This document shows, piece by piece, positions 13,806 to 21,048 of a DNA stretch of 24,284 nucleotides. The stretch is from an uncultured Eubacteriales bacterium. GTDB taxonomy: Bacteria > Bacillota > Clostridia > Peptostreptococcales > Anaerovoracaceae. Each line of letters opens with the position of its first letter. The stretch's first letter is position 1. The DNA lies in contig CADBFL010000004.1 in the NCBI GenBank assembly GCA_902793875.1, positions 1 through 24,284 on the forward strand, in the 5' to 3' direction. Below the pieces are notes generated by a model. It made no database searches and was not told the origin of the DNA. It was given only the letters and a program-made list of their open reading frames with translations. The position numbers and the translations under genes are program-made.

Positions 13806-15572
13806 TCAGTCCGCATCGCATGCAAGCTCTATGCCGAGTTCTTCGAGCTGCCCCTCGCCTGCAGGAGCCGGAGCTTCGCATACAGGACACTCCGCGTTCT
13901 GGTTCTTAGGAAATGCGATGACTTCTCTTATGCTCTTTTCGCCGAGAAGCAGCATCACGAGCCTGTCAAGGCCGTAAGCCAGCCCCGCGTGCGGCGGCGC
14001 GCCGTATCTGAACGCCTCGATCAGGAAGCCGAACTTCTCCTCGCACTCCTCGTCCGTGAGCCCGAGGGCCCTGAACATTCTGGCTTGAAGGTCCTTGTCG
14101 TGTATCCTGACAGAGCCTCCCCCGAGTTCGACGCCGTTGAGGACGATGTCGTAGGCGTCCGCCCTGAGTCCCAGCATGTCGGTCTCGAGCTTGTCGAGCT
14201 CATCGAGCTTCGGCTGGGTGAACGGATGATGCATGGCCTTGATGTTGCCGTCCTCATCCTGCTCGAACATCGGGAAGTCGACGACCCAGAGGAAGTTGAA
14301 CTGCTCATCGTCGAGAAGCCCCATGAGTCCGGCGACCTTCCTTCTGAGAAAGCCCAGAGAATCGAATGTGACCTTTGCCGTTCCGCTCACGATGAAGACG
14401 ATGTCTCCGGCCGCGGCTCCGAATGCGTCCAGAACGGCTTTGAGCTCCTCCTCCGAGAAGAACTTGCTTACCGAAGATGAAATGCCCGATCCGTCATATT
14501 TGATCCATACAAGGCCCTTCGCGCCGTAATGCTTTACTTCGTCGACGAGCTTGTCGATCTTCTTTCTTGAAAATTCGGATGCTCCTCCCGGAACGCATAT
14601 GCCTCTGATGTCTCCGCCTTCGGCCAAAGTCTTTGTGAAGACCTCGAAACCGCAGCCGTCGAAGAGGCTGTTCAGTTTTTTAAGCTCCATGCCGAATCTC
14701 GTGTCCGGCTTGTCGGAGCCGTATCTTTCCATGGCTTCGGCGTATGTGAGCCTCGGGAAAGGCGTCTCCACATCGATGCCCTTGACTTCCTTCATGACTT
14801 TTTTGAGGAAGCCCTCCTGGACTTCGATGACATCATCCACGCCGGCGAAGCTCATCTCGAGGTCGATCTGCGTGAACTCAGGCTGTCTGTCGGCCCGGAG
14901 GTCCTCGTCTCTGAAGCATTTGACGATCTGTATGTATCTGTCGGTCCCCGCCACCATCAGAAGCTGTTTGAACATCTGAGGCGACTGCGGAAGAGCGTAG
15001 AAGCTTCCGTTATGAACTCTGCTCGGAACGATATAGTCGCGGGCTCCTTCAGGAGTAGGCTTTATGAGCATCGGAGTCTCCACTTCGGTGAAGCCCTGCC
15101 CGTCGAAATAATCTCTTGCGCATTTTACGACTCTGTGCCTTACCGACAGGTTTCTCTGCATCTTGTTCTTTCTGAGATCGAGATACCTGTACTTCAGCCT
15201 GAGATCATCGCTGACGTTGTCATCGTCCCTTACATATATCGGCGGAGTATCGGAAACGGAGTATATCTCTATGTCGTCTGCGAAGACCTCGATCTCTCCC
15301 GTCGCCAGATTAGGGTTCTTTGAACTCCTCTCCTTCACTGTGCCCCTGGTGCCTATGCAGTACTCGCTCCTGAGGCTTTTCGCCTTCTCGAGCACTTCAT
15401 CCGGAACGTCCTCGTTGAATGTTATCTGCGTGATCCCCGTCTTGTCCCTGAGATCGACGAACACGAGTCCGCCGAGGCTCCTCGCCTTCGCTACCCAGCC
15501 GTTGAGCGTCACTTTCTTTCCTTCGTCCGCGAGCCTGAGCTCTCCGCACATGTGAGTTCTTTTATAAAGCAT
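13806..15572 (-). CDS. aspS: Aspartyl-tRNA synthetase
   Basis: A 588-residue class II synthetase of the bacterial type. The N-terminal OB fold for anticodon binding begins KKVTLNGWVAKARSLGGLVFVDLRDKTG. Motif 2 is FRDEDLRADRQPEFTQIDLEMSF. The bacterial GAD insertion lies in the middle (about 300-410). Motif 3 is GLAYGLDRLVMLLLGEKSIREVIAFPK. Whether the enzyme also charges tRNA-Asn cannot be judged here, because gatCAB and asnS are not in the window. The ATG overlaps the end of hisS by 11 nt, and AGAAGGGA lies about 11 nt upstream. The hisS-aspS pair is standard in Firmicutes. Confidence 0.98.
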   Translation of the reverse strand: MLYKRTHMCGELRLADEGKKVTLNGWVAKARSLGGLVFVDLRDKTGITQITFNEDVPDEVLEKAKSLRSEYCIGTRGTVKERSSKNPNLATGEIEVFADDIEIYSVSDTPPIYVRDDDNVSDDLRLKYRYLDLRKNKMQRNLSVRHRVVKCARDYFDGQGFTEVETPMLIKPTPEGARDYIVPSRVHNGSFYALPQSPQMFKQLLMVAGTDRYIQIVKCFRDEDLRADRQPEFTQIDLEMSFAGVDDVIEVQEGFLKKVMKEVKGIDVETPFPRLTYAEAMERYGSDKPDTRFGMELKKLNSLFDGCGFEVFTKTLAEGGDIRGICVPGGASEFSRKKIDKLVDEVKHYGAKGLVWIKYDGSGISSSVSKFFSEEELKAVLDAFGAAAGDIVFIVSGTAKVTFDSLGFLRRKVAGLMGLLDDEQFNFLWVVDFPMFEQDEDGNIKAMHHPFTQPKLDELDKLETDMLGLRADAYDIVLNGVELGGGSVRIHDKDLQARMFRALGLTDEECEEKFGFLIEAFRYGAPPHAGLAYGLDRLVMLLLGEKSIREVIAFPKNQNAECPVCEAPAPAGEGQLEELGIELACDAD

Positions 15573-16809
15573 TTGCCAGATCTTCCCTTCTTACTTTTGT
15601 CTGTTCGGATGTTTCCATGTTCTTGAGGGTCAGTTCGCCGCTTGCGACCTCATCCTCGCCGATTACGGCGGTGTACGCCGCTCCGAGTTTATCGGCGTAT
15701 TTCATCTGTCCCTTGAGGTTTCTTTCTTTCGTGTCGATATCCGCCCGTATGCCCGCGCTTCTTAATTCGTGCAGCAGCCTGATGGAATATTCCCTGGCCT
15801 CATCGCCTATCCACGCCAGGAATATCTGCGGCTTTTCTTCGCCGTCGAAGTCGTGTCCGCACGCCTCCATCAGCAGCAGCAGTCTTTCCTTTCCGAGGCC
15901 GAAACCGACTCCCGGCATCTCAGGTCCTCCGATCTCTCCGATGAGGTGATCATAGCGTCCGCCTCCGCACACGGTCCCCTGCGCTCCTATCTTTTCTGTG
16001 ATGAATTCGAAAGCCGTCTTGGTGTAGTAGTCGAGTCCTCTGACTATCGAAGGATCGACGACGTAATCTATGCCCATGGCATCCAGATGCGCTTTGAGAT
16101 CGTCGAAATCCTTTCTGCAGTCCTCGCAGAGATAGTCGAGCATCTTCGGGGCGCCCTTGCAGATCTCTTTGTCTTCAGGAGACTTGCAGTCCAGTATGCG
16201 CATCGGGTTCTTTTCGAATCTGTCTTTGCATGTGCCGCAGAGGCAGTCGTAGTGAGGACGCAGAAAGTCCTGCAGAGCCCTGCGGTAGACCGGTCTGCAT
16301 TCCCTGCATCCCACGCTCGAGATGTGCAGGACCGTATCCTCTATGCCCATCCGCTTCAGAAAATCGTATCCGAGGGCTATGATCTCGGCGTCGGCGATCA
16401 TCGAAGCGGTCCCGAAGTTCTCTATGCCGAACTGATGGAATTCCCTCAGCCTTCCTGCCTGAGGCTTCTCATATCTGAAGCACGGCGTGTCGTACCATAT
16501 CTTTGTAGGCTGTGTCCCGGCGTAAATATTGTGCTCGATGAAAGCTCTTACGGTCGGGGACGTCCCTTCGGGCTTCAGCGTGATGCTTCGTCCGCCCATG
16601 TCCTCGAAGGTATACATCTCTTTCTGGACTACGTCCGTCGTTTCACCGATGCCTCTGTTGAACAGATCGGTGGACTCGAAAGCAGGTGTCCTTATCTCTC
16701 TGAACCCGTATTCCGAGCATATCCGTGCCCATTCCTTTTCAATGTACTGCCACCTGTATGCATCCTGCGGCAGCATGTCTTTTGTGCCTTTAGGCGCCTG
16801 TATTGACAT
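15562..16809 (-). CDS. hisS: Histidyl-tRNA synthetase
   Basis: A 415-residue class II synthetase charging tRNA-His. The N-terminus APKGTKDMLPQD is typical. Motif 2 is CFRYEKPQAGRLREFHQFGIENFG. The His-specific loop reads RGLDYYTKTAFEFI. Motif 3 includes GVGFGLGKERLLLLME. The middle holds a cysteine-rich insertion (CRECRPVYRRALQDFL, then CGTCKDRF, NPMRILDCK and YLCEDC), as in many clostridial enzymes, probably structural. The C-terminal anticodon domain ends TKVRREDLANAL. GGAGG lies 5 nt before the ATG, 11 nt after hemZ. Confidence 0.98.
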   Translation of the reverse strand: MSIQAPKGTKDMLPQDAYRWQYIEKEWARICSEYGFREIRTPAFESTDLFNRGIGETTDVVQKEMYTFEDMGGRSITLKPEGTSPTVRAFIEHNIYAGTQPTKIWYDTPCFRYEKPQAGRLREFHQFGIENFGTASMIADAEIIALGYDFLKRMGIEDTVLHISSVGCRECRPVYRRALQDFLRPHYDCLCGTCKDRFEKNPMRILDCKSPEDKEICKGAPKMLDYLCEDCRKDFDDLKAHLDAMGIDYVVDPSIVRGLDYYTKTAFEFITEKIGAQGTVCGGGRYDHLIGEIGGPEMPGVGFGLGKERLLLLMEACGHDFDGEEKPQIFLAWIGDEAREYSIRLLHELRSAGIRADIDTKERNLKGQMKYADKLGAAYTAVIGEDEVASGELTLKNMETSEQTKVRREDLANAL

Positions 16810-16820
16810 CGTTTCCTCCG

Positions 16821-18194
16821 TTATCTGTAGTATTCATCCTTGCGGGCGAGCATCTCATCGAAGCGCCCGCTGTAAATGCCGTAATTGCTCACATTGGCGA
16901 TCCGCTCTATCCGGTCTTCTTCCGGGCAGTACACCTTGCCGACCGCTCCGGCTCCCAGACCGATGATCGTCTGCTTGTCCTCCATGATGCGTATATTGTA
17001 TATGGAGTGCTTTCCCGGCATGCACCAGCCTGTGTTCTCGAGCGCCGCGATCTGGTGCTTCTGGCGGTATATGTAGTACGGTCTGAAGCCCGCTTCGCTC
17101 AGCACTCTGCGAGAGATATCCAGCATCTCCGACACTGTCTCTGTATTCTTTCTGTAATAGTCCGGATCGGACTCCTTCAGTCTCGAGCCCCTTTTCACGG
17201 AAAGCGTATGTATAGTTATATTGTTTGCTCCCAGGCCGATGATCTCCCTGAGACCGGCCTCAAAGTCCTTTTCATCCTCCTGCGGAAGTCCGGCGATGAG
17301 ATCGGCGTTTATTACATCGAAGCCCGCTCCCGAAGCCATGCTGTACGCCCTTCTTATGTCATCGGCGCTGTGGTCTCTGCCTATGAGCTTCAGCGTCTCA
17401 TCCTTCATGGTCTGAGGATTGATGCTTATGCGGCTTATTCCCAGCGCCTTCATGGCGTCGAGCCTGTCCTCCGTTATAGTGTCCGGGCGTCCCGCTTCTA
17501 CGGTGAATTCTGTCTTTTGCGGATCGATGCCGAAAGCCCCGGTCAGAGCCGTTATAAGCTCTGATAGCTGTTCCGCGGTCAGCGTCGTCGGAGTCCCTCC
17601 TCCGATATACGCGCTTTCGATCTTCGTTCCGTGCTCTTTCGCCAGACGCCCCGCATATGCGGTCTCTCTGATGAGATCCTCGAGATACCGGGCCCGGTCT
17701 TCAGGCGGAGCCACGTTCGAAGCGAAGCTGCAGTAGGCGCATCTCGTCGGGCAGAACGGTATTCCCGCGTATACGGAGGCCTTCTCCCAGGGCTGTCCTT
17801 TCACGTTCTCAAGCTGATAGCGCGCGATATCCGCAAGCAGCGAGGCTTTTTCAGGGCTGACGAGGTATTTTCTTCTCATCTCTTCAGTCATCTCTTCAAC
17901 AGAAGAGGCTCGTGCTATTTCGAGCGCAGGCTTGAGAGGCCTTACTCCAGTCAGGGTCCCCCACGGAGGTCTGATCCCGGTGATATCCGCAAGCAGACCG
18001 TACATCTCTCTTTTTATCGCATCCCTGTCGCCTGACATTCCGGGATTTACGAAAAAACTCTTATCCGGAAGGAGTCCCTCAAGAGAAGCTCCGCTGTACG
18101 GTATCACCTCGAATCCGTCGTCAGGCAGGAATTCCCTGCCGAGCTCGAGATAATGGTATTCGTCATCCGTATTGTTGATATAGAACCTATACAA
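16821..18194 (-). CDS. hemZ: HemZ-type radical SAM protein (coproporphyrinogen dehydrogenase family)
   Basis: A 457-residue radical SAM protein. The cluster motif is C148-P-T-R-C152-A-Y-C155-S-F. YIGGGTPTTL, the TVEAGRPDTI strand and SINPQTMKDETLKLIGR are HemN/HemZ-family marks, and GVRPLKP in the N-terminal domain is typical of HemZ. B. subtilis HemZ is an oxygen-independent coproporphyrinogen III oxidase; in anaerobes without heme synthesis its role is unclear. I place the start at the TTG at 18194: AGAAGG lies 9 nt upstream, the protein then begins YRFYINNTDDEYHYL as in homologues, and the overlap with the upstream gene falls to 8 nt. The ATG at 18263 would add 23 residues that overlap the MBL gene by 77 nt. 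Confidence 0.9.
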   Translation of the reverse strand: MYRFYINNTDDEYHYLELGREFLPDDGFEVIPYSGASLEGLLPDKSFFVNPGMSGDRDAIKREMYGLLADITGIRPPWGTLTGVRPLKPALEIARASSVEEMTEEMRRKYLVSPEKASLLADIARYQLENVKGQPWEKASVYAGIPFCPTRCAYCSFASNVAPPEDRARYLEDLIRETAYAGRLAKEHGTKIESAYIGGGTPTTLTAEQLSELITALTGAFGIDPQKTEFTVEAGRPDTITEDRLDAMKALGISRISINPQTMKDETLKLIGRDHSADDIRRAYSMASGAGFDVINADLIAGLPQEDEKDFEAGLREIIGLGANNITIHTLSVKRGSRLKESDPDYYRKNTETVSEMLDISRRVLSEAGFRPYYIYRQKHQIAALENTGWCMPGKHSIYNIRIMEDKQTIIGLGAGAVGKVYCPEEDRIERIANVSNYGIYSGRFDEMLARKDEYYR

Positions 18195-18774
18195 ATGGGT
18201 TTGCCTTCTTTTCGTAACCGATGGTCGTAGGTCCGCCGTGCCCCGGATACACCGCCAGATCATCGCTGAGAGAGTAGAGCTTTTCAGATATGGAGCTCAT
18301 GAGCGTCTCCCAGTCTCCGGTTTCGAGGTCGGTCCTTCCGACGCTGAGCCTGAAAAGCGTATCGCCCGTGAATATCTCTCTGTCGGTCGCAAAGCAGATG
18401 CCGCCGCCGGTATGGCCCGGCGTCTCTATGACCCTGAGTTCGGTCTCGCCGAGGGTGATTATATCGCCTTCTCTGAGGAGCTTTTTCGGTTCAGGGCAGC
18501 CGCCCTTTCTGAGCAGCTCCAGGTCTCCTTCAGGAGCGGCGAAAACCGCCGATGTATATTCGTCCATGTACTGCTGCACGCACAGAAAATGATCCTGATG
18601 TGCATGTGTGAGCAGCAGGTATTTGAGATAGGCGTTGTTCTGTATGTCGAATCTGATCTCGGTATCGAAACATCCCGGATCTATGACGGCTTTGAAGCCC
18701 GTTGCCTCATCAGTAATAAGATATGTATTCTCTCCGTACATCCCTTTCGGATAACACTTTATCTCAAGACTCAT
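18187..18774 (-). CDS. Metallo-beta-lactamase-fold hydrolase (YcbL / glyoxalase II-like)
   Basis: A 195-residue single-domain MBL protein. Zn-binding motifs are T-H-A-H-Q-D-H, ETPGHTGGG, FTGDTLF and VYPGHGGPTT. The order LFRLSVGRTDLETGDWETLM after FTGD is typical of the YcbL/GloB2 group, which hydrolyses hydroxyacyl thioesters such as S-lactoylglutathione in vitro; in an anaerobic Firmicute the substrate may be another thiol ester. No signal peptide. AAGGAG lies 6 nt before the ATG, 43 nt after the RSH gene. A gene of this type between relA and hemZ is a common clostridial arrangement. Confidence 0.9.
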   Translation of the reverse strand: MSLEIKCYPKGMYGENTYLITDEATGFKAVIDPGCFDTEIRFDIQNNAYLKYLLLTHAHQDHFLCVQQYMDEYTSAVFAAPEGDLELLRKGGCPEPKKLLREGDIITLGETELRVIETPGHTGGGICFATDREIFTGDTLFRLSVGRTDLETGDWETLMSSISEKLYSLSDDLAVYPGHGGPTTIGYEKKANPFV

Positions 18775-18817
18775 CGTTCTCTCCTTGTTTCAATAATAAT
18801 TTATCGTTAAGTCTATG

Positions 18818-21019
18818 TCAGTGAGGTCTGTATACCCTCGTGACTCCCTCCACCTGCCTGAGGCCGGTAAGAAGCCTCTGTATCTGATGCATGTCGGTGA
18901 TCTCGACGGTCAGCAGGGTGTTTGTGGTACCCGGCTCGCCCGGAGTGAGATTGAGTCCGACGACCTCTATGTCGTTGTCGTCGCATACTTTTGAGATCTC
19001 CTTGAAGAGTCCCTTTCGCTCCTCCGACACGACCTGTATGTCTGCGAAGTACTTGCGGCTGTCGCTTGGTGTATCCCAGTCGACCTCCATGAGCCTTCCT
19101 TTGTCTTCTTCTTTCAGATTGATTATGTTCGGGCAGTCAGACCTGTGAACGGTAAGGCCCTTGCCCTTTGATACGTAGCCGATTATCCTGTCGCCCGGTA
19201 TCGGGTTGCAGCAGGTCGCCCGTCTGATGAGAAGGTTATCGGCGCCTTTCACGACTATGCCCGAGTCCGATGTCTGGCTGTTCCTTGTCACGGAACGCTT
19301 TTTGATCTCGACTGTTTCTTTCTCTTCTTCTTTTATCTTGTTGTCGGCTTCGTAATACTCTATGAGCTTCTGCCCGAGTTTTGAGACCGTGCTGCCTCCC
19401 CTCGATATCTGGAGGAAGAGTTCGTTCACGTTCGAGCAGTTGAAGTCTTTCACTGCTCTGAGGATATATGCGTTCTTTGTAACGAGCGCCGGATCATATC
19501 CCTTTTTCTTTATGTAATTGTTGATGTTCGTGCGGCCCTTTGTGACATCGCTGTCCTTGTCGGCCTTTCTCAGCCAGTTCCTGATCTTGTTTCTGGCGCC
19601 GGAGGTCCTGCACTTCTTGAGCCACTCGACGCTCGGCCCGGACGAGTTGGCGGATGTCACGATCTCGACGATGTCTCCGTTCTGCAGCGGATGGTCGATG
19701 GTCACCATCTTGCCGTTGACCTTGGCTCCGACACACCTTATGCCTATATCCGTATGTATCTTGAAGGCGAAATCGAGAGGCGTGCTCTCGGCCGGAAGTT
19801 CCATGACATCGCCGTGCGGAGTGAATACGAACACCTGGTTGTTGAACAGATCGACCTTGACCGTCTCGAGAAATTCCACAGAGTCGTCGGCCTCCGTCTG
19901 GAGTTCGAGCGCCTGCCTGAGCCAGGCGAGCTTCTGATCGCTCTCATCCTCGTCGCCGCTTATCTTGCCTTCCTTGTACTTCCAGTGAGCTGCGATGCCG
20001 TATTCGGCTATCCTGTGCATCTCGTATGTCCTGATCTGTATCTCAAAAGGCTCTCCGTTGTCGCCGAGCACAGTGGTATGTATCGACTGATACATGTTCG
20101 GCTTCGGCATGGCTATGTAATCCTTGAATCTGCCCGGGATAGGCTTCCATCTGTTGTGCACCAGTCCGAGAGCGGCATAGCAGTCCTTGACGCTTCCGAC
20201 GAGTATCCTGACGGCCAGAAGGTCGAAGATCTCATCTATCTGTTTGTTCTGGACCTTCATCTTGCGGTAGATGCTGTAGAGATGCTTCGAGCGGCCCTTG
20301 ACATCGTGCTGTATCCCCGCCTCCTCGAGCAGCTGAGATATCTCGTCCGTCAGCGATTCGAGGTTTTTCTCGTATACTTTTTTCTGCTTCGCGACCGCAT
20401 CCGAGAGCTTTTTGAACTCTGTCGGATACAGGTACTTGAGGGCGAGATCCTCGAGCTCGAACTTGATGCTGAATATTCCCAGTCTTCCCGCAAGAGGAGC
20501 GTATATCTCGAGGGTCTCCATCGCCTTGGACGTCCTTTTCTCGGTAGGCATGTATTCGAGTGTCCTCATGTTGTGCAGCCTGTCGGCAAGCTTGATGATG
20601 AGGACCCTGATGTCCTTGGACATCGCGAGGAACATCTTTCTGAAGTTCTCGGCCTGCGCGGCTTCGGTGGAGTCGTACGAGATGTTTCCGAGCTTTGTGA
20701 CTCCTTCGACAAGATCGGCGATCTTTTCGTCGAAATCCTCAACAAGCTGTTCTCTCGTATACTCGGTATCCTCTACCGCGTCGTGAAGGAGACCCGCGAT
20801 GACAGTCTCGTTGTCCATGCCGAAACCGGCAAGTATCTTTGCCACGGCAACCGGGTGGATGATGTAAGGCTCTCCACTTTTGCGAAATTGCCCGTCATGT
20901 AACCTGCGGGCAATCTCGTATGCTTTGATAACGACCGAGTCATCGTACTTAGGATTGATCTCGCTCATATCCTGTATGAACTTTTCCGTAGAAAGGTCGA
21001 GGACCTTTTGTACCGCCAT
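18818..21019 (-). CDS. relA: Bifunctional (p)ppGpp synthetase/hydrolase (RSH)
   Basis: A 733-residue long RSH, the main switch of the stringent response. The N-terminal HD hydrolase domain has HDAVED at 79-84, and KLADRLHNMRTL is intact, so hydrolase activity is expected. The synthetase domain (about 240-350) holds RFKDYIAMPKPNMYQSIHT (297-315). TGS is at about 395-455 (VFVFTPHGDVMELP), then a Cys-containing segment (ATCCNPIPGDRIIGY, HRSDCPN) and a C-terminal ACT domain (about 660-733). All parts of a bifunctional Rel/SpoT protein are present. AAGGAG lies 5 nt before the ATG. It follows secDF by 29 nt; recJ and apt, often found here in Clostridia, are not present. Confidence 0.98.
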   Translation of the reverse strand: MAVQKVLDLSTEKFIQDMSEINPKYDDSVVIKAYEIARRLHDGQFRKSGEPYIIHPVAVAKILAGFGMDNETVIAGLLHDAVEDTEYTREQLVEDFDEKIADLVEGVTKLGNISYDSTEAAQAENFRKMFLAMSKDIRVLIIKLADRLHNMRTLEYMPTEKRTSKAMETLEIYAPLAGRLGIFSIKFELEDLALKYLYPTEFKKLSDAVAKQKKVYEKNLESLTDEISQLLEEAGIQHDVKGRSKHLYSIYRKMKVQNKQIDEIFDLLAVRILVGSVKDCYAALGLVHNRWKPIPGRFKDYIAMPKPNMYQSIHTTVLGDNGEPFEIQIRTYEMHRIAEYGIAAHWKYKEGKISGDEDESDQKLAWLRQALELQTEADDSVEFLETVKVDLFNNQVFVFTPHGDVMELPAESTPLDFAFKIHTDIGIRCVGAKVNGKMVTIDHPLQNGDIVEIVTSANSSGPSVEWLKKCRTSGARNKIRNWLRKADKDSDVTKGRTNINNYIKKKGYDPALVTKNAYILRAVKDFNCSNVNELFLQISRGGSTVSKLGQKLIEYYEADNKIKEEEKETVEIKKRSVTRNSQTSDSGIVVKGADNLLIRRATCCNPIPGDRIIGYVSKGKGLTVHRSDCPNIINLKEEDKGRLMEVDWDTPSDSRKYFADIQVVSEERKGLFKEISKVCDDNDIEVVGLNLTPGEPGTTNTLLTVEITDMHQIQRLLTGLRQVEGVTRVYRPH

Positions 21020-21048
21020 CCCGTCTCCTTCGGTCTGTGATCTTATCT

